From Anaerolineae bacterium (GTDB lineage Bacteria; Chloroflexota; Anaerolineae; UBA4142; SHND01), in contig JADZCJ010000136.1 in assembly GCA_020851635.1 (NCBI GenBank), forward strand, positions 1 through 40,401: DNA of 40,401 bases, in the 5' to 3' direction. This document shows, piece after piece, positions 1 through 7,180 of the stretch; position 1 is the first letter of the stretch, and each line of letters starts with the position of its first letter. The position numbers and the translations under genes were made by a program. The notes under the pieces are model-generated. The model saw nothing but the letters and a program-made list of their open reading frames with translations. It did not search any database and was not told the DNA's origin.

Positions 1-4
1 CTCG

Positions 5-717
5 GAAGGAATCATCGAACGCTCGTGAGAGCATTACGACGGTCCGAGTTTCCGCATGGGCAAGATGTTCCATTCCGGTGAAGGAATCATCGAACGCTCG
101 TGAGAGCATTACGACCCTTTTGCTTTTTGAGAATCATCGGCAACATCCGCTTTTGAAGGAATCATCGAACGCTCGTGAGAGCATTACGACAGACAGAGAG
201 GATATGGTAGGTTCCGTTACATCCTGCTATCTGAAGGAATCATCGAACGCTCGTGAGAGCATTACGACGCTTTATTCTCTGCCATTTTGCCATTCCTCCG
301 ATTGAATCAGAAGGAATCATCGAACGCTCGTGAGAGCATTACGACAAAAAGTGGGTTTTGACGTCTAGACCGTGTTGATTGACCGAAGGAATCATCGAAC
401 GCTCGTGAGAGCATTACGACACAGAGATGTCTGGTGTATGCGACCAGCTCGCCGTCCGAAGGAATCATCGAACGCTCGTGAGAGCATTACGACGCTCGAA
501 TCCGAGCACAAGGCGGCGATCATGGGGCTGAAGGAATCATCGAACGCTCGTGAGAGCATTACGACGGTTTCTTTCTATGCGGTAAAACTGGAGCGGACAG
601 CATGGGGAAGGAATCATCGAACGCTCGTGAGAGCATTACGACAGTTTGTGGCGTCCGTTGACGCGTTCAAAATGGATGTGGGAAGGAATCATCGAACGCT
701 CATGAGAGTAGTATGGG
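5..717 (+). CRISPR. CRISPR array, distal (trailer) end: 10 repeats, 9 spacers
   Basis: Direct repeats of 36 nt start at 5, 80, 155, 233, 310, 385, 458, 530, 607 and 682. The first nine are identical; each begins GAAGGAATCATCG and ends GAGCATTACGAC, and contains a short hairpin (GCTC-GTGA-GAGC). Spacers are 36-42 nt and all different. The last repeat (682-717) is degenerate: six mismatches, all in its 3' half. Degenerate repeats normally mark the end away from the leader, so the leader should lie upstream of base 1. The last 8 nt of the repeat, ATTACGAC, differ by one base from the ATTGCGAC crRNA handle known from Thermus arrays. That fits plus-strand transcription and hints at a type I or III system, but this is inference. 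No cas gene is present in the window. Open reading frames across the array are artefacts of the repeat. Confidence 0.97.
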
Positions 718-722
718 CGCAT

Positions 723-1027
723 TAGAGCAAATTCCTATTCAATCTAGGGTGCAAGACCTTCGACCTAGATTTTGCCCAAATTAACTGACAATTCATCGCG
801 ATGGCGAGCATGTTCTGCGATTCTCGAGGAATCAATAACCGAGCAACGTATAGCAGAATGTAGCAATACATTGCAATCTTGCATGCCATCAGTCCAGCGA
901 ATAGTCGCTCGGACGAAAAGAATCGATGCTCCGCGATGATTTGTAGCCCAATTTGGGCAAAATCTAGGTTCGAGGTTTCCGGAAACCTCGAAGGTCTGTC
1001 CCCTAAACCAAAGTGGAATCTACTCTA
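723..1027. mobile_element. MITE with IS630-like ends and a foldback interior
   Basis: The left end TAGAGCAAATTCCTATT and the complement of the right end (TAGAGTAGATTCCACTTT) form an imperfect terminal inverted repeat bounded by TA, as expected for IS630/Tc1-type insertion. The left end matches 15 of 17 bases of the IS630-family element that starts at 40276, so that family may mobilise it. The interior is a long foldback: 754-762 pairs with 989-997 and 763-782 pairs with 950-969. A palindrome, TTCGAGGTTTCC plus its complement (969-992), interrupts the right arm. No coding capacity was seen. It starts 5 nt after the last CRISPR repeat. Confidence 0.6.
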
Positions 1028-1034
1028 GGTCAAT

Positions 1035-1065
1035 GGGATGCGCCAAACGGGAGTTTGGCGTTCCC
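1035..1065. repeat. Stem-loop with GGGA tetraloop
   Basis: CGCCAAAC-GGGA-GTTTGGCG (1041-1060) is a perfect 8-bp stem with a GNRA-type loop, extended outward by GGGA/TCCC. There is no T-run on the plus strand. It lies between the MITE and the ABC permease gene and may be a leader hairpin or a small intergenic repeat. The rest of 1066-1172 shows only the permease ribosome binding site. Confidence 0.5.
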
Positions 1066-1172
1066 AGGTGGTGGTTCCATACGGGGGGAGGCGCGCTGTT
1101 TGTGGCGATTGACCTGTAAATAGAATTGCGTCACAATGAGTATCACGAGAATCAAGGGGAGTTATTTGTCAT

Positions 1173-2006
1173 ATGCGCGTTTGCTTGGGTCGGAGAATCG
1201 CTGCCGCCAGGAGGACGCTTGCGCTCTACAGCAGACTCATCTTTTTGTGGTGGAAATTCAGCATCCTCAAAGAGCTCGAATACAGGGTCAATTTTTTGAC
1301 CAACGCGTTCATGAGCGTCTTTTGGCTGGTGTGGGGCGTGCTGGGGGCTACGATCTTTTTCGCGCATCGTGATGAGATCGGCGGCTGGTCGTTTTATCAG
1401 GTGTTGGTGGTGCTCGGAATGTTTTCGATTTTTACGGGGGTGATGGAGGCGTTTTTTCGCCCGAACATCATGGCAATGATCGAGCAGGTGCGGGACGGCA
1501 AGTTTGATTTTGTGCTGGTGAAACCGGTCAATGCCCAGTTTTATGCGAGTTTTCATTCGCTGACGATGTGGCGGCTGGTGGATATTTTTGCGGGGGGGGC
1601 GCTCATTGTGTATGCGCTGATCCAGATGCAGGTGACGCCGACGCCGTTTGATCTGCTCGCCTTTTTTGTGCTGCTGGTGATTGCGCTGACGCTGGTTTAT
1701 TGTTTCTGGCTGGCGATGATGACGATGGCGTTCTGGTTTGTCAAGGTGGACAATCTCGCCGAGCTGTTTTACTCGTTTTATGAAACGGCGCGCTTTCCGA
1801 TCACGGTATATGGCACGTGGCTGCGCGCGCTTTTGACGTTTGTGATCCCGATTGCTTTTATCACTACATTTCCGTCGGCTGCTCTGATCGGACAATTGGA
1901 ACCGGTTGATATTGTCATCGGGCTTGGGCTGGCGGCGCTTTTGCTGTTTGGCTCGAATCGGCTGTGGAATTTTGCGATTCGGTCGTACGCGAGCGCGAGT
2001 AGTTAG
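1173..2006 (+). CDS. ABC-2 type transporter permease (DUF990/COG3694-like)
   Basis: A 277-residue integral membrane protein with about six hydrophobic segments. It has the pattern of the ABC2_membrane_6 (DUF990) family: an N-terminal WWKFSILKELEYRVNF stretch before the first helix, a cytoplasmic EQVRDGKFDFVLVKPVN segment after the second pair, and helices to the end. Family members pair with a second permease and an ATPase to form an exporter. Neither partner is adjacent here, so they may lie upstream of the CRISPR array. The ATG at 1173 has an AGGGGAG ribosome binding site 11 nt upstream. The EamA gene follows after 10 nt, suggesting cotranscription. The substrate cannot be inferred. Confidence 0.85.
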   Translation: MRVCLGRRIAAARRTLALYSRLIFLWWKFSILKELEYRVNFLTNAFMSVFWLVWGVLGATIFFAHRDEIGGWSFYQVLVVLGMFSIFTGVMEAFFRPNIMAMIEQVRDGKFDFVLVKPVNAQFYASFHSLTMWRLVDIFAGGALIVYALIQMQVTPTPFDLLAFFVLLVIALTLVYCFWLAMMTMAFWFVKVDNLAELFYSFYETARFPITVYGTWLRALLTFVIPIAFITTFPSAALIGQLEPVDIVIGLGLAALLLFGSNRLWNFAIRSYASASS

Positions 2007-2016
2007 GGTTTAAACA

Positions 2017-2928
2017 ATGGCATACTTTTATCTGATTTTGCTCGGTTCGATTTGGGGGGCTTCGTATCTGTTTATCAAGGTGGGCGGCGAGGTGGTGCCT
2101 CCGCTAACGCTCGTGTTCTCGCGAACGGCGATTGCGAGCGTCGTCCTGTTTGTCACGCTGCGGGTCAAAGGCGAACGAGTGCCGCGTTGGAATGACGCGA
2201 TCTGGAAATGGTTTGTATTGATGGGGGTGATCAACACCGTCGTCCCCTATACCCTGATCACATGGGGGGAACTGTATATTTCCAGCGGACTTGCGGCGAT
2301 TTTGATTGCGACACTGCCGATTTTTACGGTGCTGCTCGCGCATTGGTTGACGCATGATGAAAAGATCACTCCACGCAAGCTTTTGGGGGTGATGGCGGGT
2401 TTTGTGGGGGTGGTCATATTGTTCTTGCCCGACCTGGCGCAGGGACAAGAGTTGTTTTTGGCGGGCGGGATTGCGGTGCTTGGCGCCGCGCTGAGTTATG
2501 CCATTGCCGGCATTTATGCTCGCAAAACGCTCAAGGGGGTGTCGCCTATCAGTTCGGCGTTTGGGCAAATGCTCACGGCAGCGGTGATGATTCTGCCTGC
2601 CAGTCTGCTGGTGGAGCGTCCCTGGACAATCTCGCCGACGCCGGCTTCGATCTTTTCTATTTTGATGCTTGGGGTTGTGGGCAGTGGTTTTGCGTATATC
2701 TTGTTTTACTGGCTGATTGCGCAGGTGGGAGCAACGCGCACATCGCTCGTTACGTATGTCAGCCCCATCGTCGCCCTGATTCTGGGCGCGGTCATTTTGC
2801 AGGAACCCTTGCATTGGACGATGGTTGTCGGACTGGGGTTGATTATTGGAGGGGTGGGGCTTGTGACAAATTTGCAATTGAGTTTTGGAAAGGAGCAGGG
2901 GGTCGCCGTCGAAAAGGCAAACATGTGA
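2017..2928 (+). CDS. EamA-family (DMT superfamily) transporter
   Basis: A 303-residue protein with ten predicted membrane helices arranged as two EamA repeats. The first repeat begins MAYFYLILLGSIWGASYLFI, and the second starts near residue 145 after the LPDLAQGQELFLAGG segment. The GSxWGxSYLFIK and SxxAYILFYW motifs are typical of the drug/metabolite transporter family, whose members export amino acids, nucleotides or other metabolites. The substrate is not predictable from sequence. The gene sits 10 nt after the ABC permease and 28 nt before the flavoprotein gene, all on the same strand, so the three may form one transcript. Functional links between them are not evident. Confidence 0.9.
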   Translation: MAYFYLILLGSIWGASYLFIKVGGEVVPPLTLVFSRTAIASVVLFVTLRVKGERVPRWNDAIWKWFVLMGVINTVVPYTLITWGELYISSGLAAILIATLPIFTVLLAHWLTHDEKITPRKLLGVMAGFVGVVILFLPDLAQGQELFLAGGIAVLGAALSYAIAGIYARKTLKGVSPISSAFGQMLTAAVMILPASLLVERPWTISPTPASIFSILMLGVVGSGFAYILFYWLIAQVGATRTSLVTYVSPIVALILGAVILQEPLHWTMVVGLGLIIGGVGLVTNLQLSFGKEQGVAVEKANM

Positions 2929-2956
2929 CGGGAATAGGGGTGAGTCGGGCGACAGA

Positions 2957-4096
2957 ATGCAGGTGTATGACATCATTGTCGTCGGCGGAGGACCAACGGG
3001 AGCATCCGCCGCAATTCGTCTCGCGCAGCGCGCGCCGCATCTCGCGGCGCGTTCGCTGTTGATTGACAAAGCGGTCTTTCCGCGCAAAAAATTGTGCGGC
3101 GGGGGGGTGACTCGGCATGGGTGGGACTTGCTGAATGGTCTGGGCGTTTCGCTCGAGGTTGCGAGCTATCCCGTGCATCAGATGCGCCTGATCTATGCCG
3201 ATCTGGAAGCGACGCTTTATTGGCGCAATTTGATTCGTGTGGTGCAGCGGGACGAATTTGATGCGGCACTGCTGAACGCGGCGCGCGAGCGGGGGATGGC
3301 GGTGCGGGAAGGGGTTGCGGTGCGCGAAATCGCGCGGGACGAGGACGGCGTGACACTGGTGACAAGCGCCGGGGAATTGAGGGCGCGGGCGGTGATTGCG
3401 GCGGACGGGGCAAACAGCGTGATTCGTCAAAAACTGGGGCTGGTGCGTTCCGACCGCATTTCGCGATTGATGGAGATTCTGACGCCCGTTGAAAGCGTCG
3501 AACGCGCGCCCGAATTTGCCAATCACACGGCGGTCTTTGACTTTACGCCGATTTCGAGAAACGTCCAAGGGTATTATTGGGATTTTCCGTCCTACAAAAA
3601 GGGTGTGCCGGTGATGAATCGCGGGCTGTTTGATGCGCGCGTGCGTCCCGACCGCCCGCGCGCCGAGCTCAAGCCGGTGTTGAAAGGCGAATTGGCGGAG
3701 CGGGGACTGGAACTGGAGGACTGGAAACTGGAGGGGCATCCCGAACGCTGGTTTGACCCGCGTGAGCCACATTCCGCGCCGCGCATCGTGCTGGCGGGCG
3801 ATGCGGCAGGCACAGAGCCCTGGCTCGGCGAGGGGATCTCTCATGCGATTGATTTTGGCATTCGCAGCGCGGACTATGTGGCGCGTGCGTTTGCCGGGAA
3901 CGATTTTTCGTTTGCGGATTATACGACGAGGATTTCGAGATCGCGGTTGGGTCAGCGCCTGCGGTTCAAAAAGTTTATCGCCCACTATGTGTATGGGAAT
4001 CGCGGCGAGTGGTTTTATCGGACGGGCTGGCGCCTGCTGCAGGTGGGCTTGCCGCTGCTCCGACAACTTGTTAACAAAAACCCCGTTGAGGATTGA
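2957..4096 (+). CDS. Geranylgeranyl reductase-family FAD-dependent oxidoreductase
   Basis: A 379-residue flavoprotein of the FixC/ChlP group (COG0644). The FAD-binding Rossmann motif GGGPTG is at residues 10-15, directly after the start, and the second FAD motif GDAAG is near residue 280, followed by the typical LGEGISHAI stretch. Family members reduce isoprenoid double bonds, for example geranylgeranyl chains of lipids or quinones; the substrate here is unknown. The ATG at 2957 was chosen because the motif begins at once and an upstream in-frame ATG at 2885 would overlap the EamA gene. A GGGGTGAG ribosome binding site precedes it, at somewhat long spacing. The stop codon lies in the loop of a bidirectional terminator. 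Confidence 0.87.
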   Translation: MQVYDIIVVGGGPTGASAAIRLAQRAPHLAARSLLIDKAVFPRKKLCGGGVTRHGWDLLNGLGVSLEVASYPVHQMRLIYADLEATLYWRNLIRVVQRDEFDAALLNAARERGMAVREGVAVREIARDEDGVTLVTSAGELRARAVIAADGANSVIRQKLGLVRSDRISRLMEILTPVESVERAPEFANHTAVFDFTPISRNVQGYYWDFPSYKKGVPVMNRGLFDARVRPDRPRAELKPVLKGELAERGLELEDWKLEGHPERWFDPREPHSAPRIVLAGDAAGTEPWLGEGISHAIDFGIRSADYVARAFAGNDFSFADYTTRISRSRLGQRLRFKKFIAHYVYGNRGEWFYRTGWRLLQVGLPLLRQLVNKNPVED

Positions 4097-4114
4097 TGGC
4101 TCAACGGGGTTTTT
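4076..4114. terminator. Bidirectional intrinsic terminator
   Basis: AAAAACCCCGTTGAG (4076-4090) and its exact complement (4100-4114) form a perfect 15-bp stem with a 9-nt loop. It has an A-run on one side and a T-run on the other, so it can stop transcription from both convergent genes. The plus-strand stop codon is in the loop and the minus-strand stop codon (4116-4118) is just outside. Confidence 0.93.
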
Positions 4115-4115
4115 G

Positions 4116-5321
4116 TTAGCGGGTGGTGCGTTGAAAGATCAAGATATAGCGAACGTGGGCTTTGTTTTCGGACCAGTTCAATTTTGGACTGTTCATGACG
4201 AGATCACCAAGCCGATCGCTCGGCAGCCCGTCAATCCAAATTGAATTGCCTTCGCCGAACATGGTCCGCTCGTAATGCTCGTTGCAGCTGGTGTAGGGAT
4301 ATGCGGAGGGCTTGCGCTCGAGGTCAACCGTCTCTCCCGTATTGAGAGTTGACTTGACAACCGCATCGGCGCATCCGCCCGACTCGTCAAGGGCGGTGAC
4401 ATAAATGGTGTGGTCGTTTTCGCCGCCGGGCATGCCGGGACGCGGGCAAGTGTCGGTATGGGCTTGACCGTCCGGCGGGACATCACAAAAGATTGCCTCT
4501 TTTAGATGCCAATATTGTTGTCCCGACGCGACCTGGGCAGGGACAAAATGCTGAGAGGCGACGTGCCAGCCGCCGGGAAATTCCGGGTAAAAGATTGTGG
4601 CGGGCGCAGGTGCGACAGAGACGGCAGTTGGTTCGGTGGTGGGCGGAGGGGGAGCGATGGTGGGTTCCGCGGAGGGTGCAGGCGCGTCGGTCGGTGCAGG
4701 CGCGTCGGTCGGCTGCGCCGGTGCCGCCTGTGCGGTCGCCGTCAATTTCGCCGTGCGGGTCGCCTGTTGTGGCTTGATTTTGGCAGGCGGCTCGGCGGGC
4801 TGCGAGTTGTTGTTGGGGGGCGGGGTCGCGGCTGAACCGGCTTGGGTCGCGGGTTGGCTGACCGTATTCGGGTCCTGCACGCGCGCGACTTTGGTCGGCT
4901 CCAGTTCCTGGGTAAATGCCGCATCTGCGCCCCAGCCGTCGGTGGCGGCAATTTCGGCGAGTGGAATCAGTTCGGTGCTTTCCGAACCGAGTGCTACAGC
5001 CAGATCCGCCACATTTGCGGCAGAGGGGTCATTGCGCGCGGCGAGCGCTTTGGCGAGTCGTTCGACGCGTAAAGCGATGTCATTGTCCTGCAACTTGTCG
5101 AGACGCTGGCGGGCGCGAGACAGGTCCTGGTCGTACGAGTATGTGTTGGCAACGAGCACAATATAATCGTTCTGCGCCGATGCCGAAAGTCCGGCAGGGT
5201 TTGAACCGGTAAAATTGGGCGCAATGAGCCAGCCGGCGGCGAGACCGACAAAGAGACCCATGAAAATTCCGATGAGCGCGATGACCAGCAGCCAGCGCCA
5301 TGTAAAACGTGTTTCAGTCAT
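4116..5321 (-). CDS. Membrane-anchored protein with Pro/Thr/Ala-rich linker and a C-terminal domain shared with the LysM protein
   Basis: 401 residues, family not recognised. Seen in sequence: a short cytoplasmic tail and one membrane helix (about residues 10-34); a charged helical region (about 45-130); a long low-complexity linker rich in Pro, Ala, Thr and Gln (about 150-240); and a C-terminal domain of about 150 residues. That domain carries PAQVASGQQYWHL, an IYVTALDESG strand and IWIDGLPSDRLGDLV near the end. The last 708-residue neighbour's C-terminal domain has the same landmarks (PAQVKPGEAYWKL, GLPSDKVIGLGM), so the two are homologous over this part. The topology suggests the C-terminal domain is outside the cell. 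It is last in a minus-strand series after the DUF2723 gene. Four cysteines lie in the C-terminal domain. Confidence 0.75.
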   Translation of the reverse strand: MTETRFTWRWLLVIALIGIFMGLFVGLAAGWLIAPNFTGSNPAGLSASAQNDYIVLVANTYSYDQDLSRARQRLDKLQDNDIALRVERLAKALAARNDPSAANVADLAVALGSESTELIPLAEIAATDGWGADAAFTQELEPTKVARVQDPNTVSQPATQAGSAATPPPNNNSQPAEPPAKIKPQQATRTAKLTATAQAAPAQPTDAPAPTDAPAPSAEPTIAPPPPTTEPTAVSVAPAPATIFYPEFPGGWHVASQHFVPAQVASGQQYWHLKEAIFCDVPPDGQAHTDTCPRPGMPGGENDHTIYVTALDESGGCADAVVKSTLNTGETVDLERKPSAYPYTSCNEHYERTMFGEGNSIWIDGLPSDRLGDLVMNSPKLNWSENKAHVRYILIFQRTTR

Positions 5322-5367
5322 TGAGTTGATTCTAGCATTGAATCAAAGTCGCACAAAATGTATCGTC

Positions 5368-7131
5368 TCATCGAGTAATCGGAATGGTTTCGCCATACGG
5401 CTCGATCTCGGCATTGACCGTTTCATACATGCCAACCAGAAAAGTAACGGCATCCTCGGGCGCGGGCTTGAAGACGTCGGCATAGAGCTGACCCGCCTCC
5501 CACTCGCTCGTGCGAAAACTGTACACCGCCTCGCAGCACGCTCCGCGATCATCCTGTCCAATTTTTTCGCCGTTCGCATTCAGATAATGCACGAACGTTG
5601 AAACATCCTTGTTGAGGGGTTTTTTTACGCGCCAGAACACGGTGAAAGCTTGGGGGGTAGACGCATAACCCGCCAGTTCTATGCTGTCTGTGACCCGGGC
5701 AGACGCCGCCGTCATTTCGATAGGCACGCGCACGATTTGTGCCAGATCGTTGGCGCGCGGCTCCAGCGCAAAACCCGCGGGGGCGCGCGTCCATTTGACG
5801 CCGCGCTCGATCAGCACCGCACGCCCGGCATTCACGTTATAGAGCGCCCGCCAAAATTCCTCGCGCCGGTCAAGGGCAATCAAACGCGCCTCCAGGTCCG
5901 GACGCAGATTTTCGGACGCCTGCAAAAAGCGGAGCGCGGTCGCCGTCTCCCAATCCAGTTCGAGCATTGCGCCCCCGGGCAAATTGTCCGCCGCAATCGC
6001 GCGGGCGCGCGCTTCGGGTGCCGCTTCCGCCGCGACCGCAGTCCGAATTTCCGCGAATCGCGCCACGCCAACCAGTGCCAGCAGCGAGAGGACAATGGCG
6101 AGCGCGATTTGGGCGTGCCGCGCGTATTGTGCTCTGACACGCGTCCCGGTCCAATCAATGAGGAATGCTGCCCCGCCGCCCGCCCAGATGGCAATGACGA
6201 CAAAACTCGAGGTCAAAAAGACCTCGATATCGGGCACACTATAGACCAGCGCAAACGCGACATCTGCGAGATACACCAGCCAAAGCGCGGTATTGAAATG
6301 CTTGGCGCGCCGGAATAACGCCAAGGCGCCTACGAGCGCCAGCAAAAGTCCAATGTGAAAATTTCTAACGGGGATTTCAACGAGGACGGGCAGGGGATGG
6401 AGCTCGCGCAAAAGTGAGGTTGCGTATTCGCGTCCCAGAATCACATCATAGAACGCAAACTCGAACGAGAATCCTTCGGGGAGCAGACGCAATGGCACAT
6501 AGAGATACAAAAGCAATCCCGGAACGACGAGCAGCGCGCAAAGCAATAGACGCGGGAGATTGAAAAAGAATTTGCGGTCGGTGGCAAACAGGAAATAGAA
6601 CAGGGCAGGCAGTGTCAGGAGCATGAGGCGATGATGCGCCAAGCCGAGACCCAGCACAAAAAAAGAGAGATAGAGCGGCGCGTCGTGCGCCGGGTGGCGC
6701 GACCAACGATAGAGCAAATAGAGCCAGAGCGCGAGCAGGAATGTATGCAGCGCATAGACTTCGAGGATGCTCGAATTGAACCAGATGACGGGCGCGCACG
6801 CGAACAGGAGCGCGCCGATCAATGCCGCGTCCGCGCGCGCTGTGACCGCGCGAATCAAAACAAAGAGCGTCGCGACCGCGAGCGCAGAAAACAGGGGCGC
6901 GAGCAGATTCAGCTGCCAGGCGAGGTTGTTGGAAAGCGGGAGCAGCTGCCAGAGGTAGCCGAGGAGGGTAAAGAGCGGGTATCCGGTGGCGTGCGCTACG
7001 TTGAGCGACGCCATCGCCCATTGAAACTCGCCGCTGTCGCCGCGCAGCATGCCGGGAGCGAGGGTCGAAAGGTAGAGCACAAAAGCGCCGACAAAGACCA
7101 ATACGGGTGCGAGGGTCGCAAGAACTTGCAT
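5368..7131 (-). CDS. DUF2723-family multi-pass membrane protein (glycosyltransferase-like)
   Basis: 587 residues. The N-terminal part has the DUF2723 signature STLAPGMLRGDSGEFQ just after the first helix, where an acidic motif (GDSGEF) resembles the catalytic loop of GT-C fold O-mannosyltransferases. About ten more membrane segments run to roughly residue 350. The C-terminal 200 residues look like a soluble beta-rich domain (FTVFWRVKKPLNKDVSTFVHYL) probably facing outward. Family members are thought to transfer polyprenyl-linked sugars, but the activity of this one is inference. It lies between the LysM protein and the anchored protein in the same direction, consistent with a small cell-surface operon. 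Confidence 0.82.
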   Translation of the reverse strand: MQVLATLAPVLVFVGAFVLYLSTLAPGMLRGDSGEFQWAMASLNVAHATGYPLFTLLGYLWQLLPLSNNLAWQLNLLAPLFSALAVATLFVLIRAVTARADAALIGALLFACAPVIWFNSSILEVYALHTFLLALWLYLLYRWSRHPAHDAPLYLSFFVLGLGLAHHRLMLLTLPALFYFLFATDRKFFFNLPRLLLCALLVVPGLLLYLYVPLRLLPEGFSFEFAFYDVILGREYATSLLRELHPLPVLVEIPVRNFHIGLLLALVGALALFRRAKHFNTALWLVYLADVAFALVYSVPDIEVFLTSSFVVIAIWAGGGAAFLIDWTGTRVRAQYARHAQIALAIVLSLLALVGVARFAEIRTAVAAEAAPEARARAIAADNLPGGAMLELDWETATALRFLQASENLRPDLEARLIALDRREEFWRALYNVNAGRAVLIERGVKWTRAPAGFALEPRANDLAQIVRVPIEMTAASARVTDSIELAGYASTPQAFTVFWRVKKPLNKDVSTFVHYLNANGEKIGQDDRGACCEAVYSFRTSEWEAGQLYADVFKPAPEDAVTFLVGMYETVNAEIEPYGETIPITR

Positions 7132-7180
7132 GAGTTAATGATTGCGCGGGTGAACATGGGGCGAACGTCCACCCACAGAA

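Noticed and set aside
78-725. Open frames with repeated KESSNARESITT peptides
   Set aside because: They are translations of the CRISPR repeats and spacers, not genes.
2104-4066. Long minus-strand open frames opposite the EamA and flavoprotein genes
   Set aside because: Shadow frames caused by high GC; rich in Arg, His and Gln without any family pattern.
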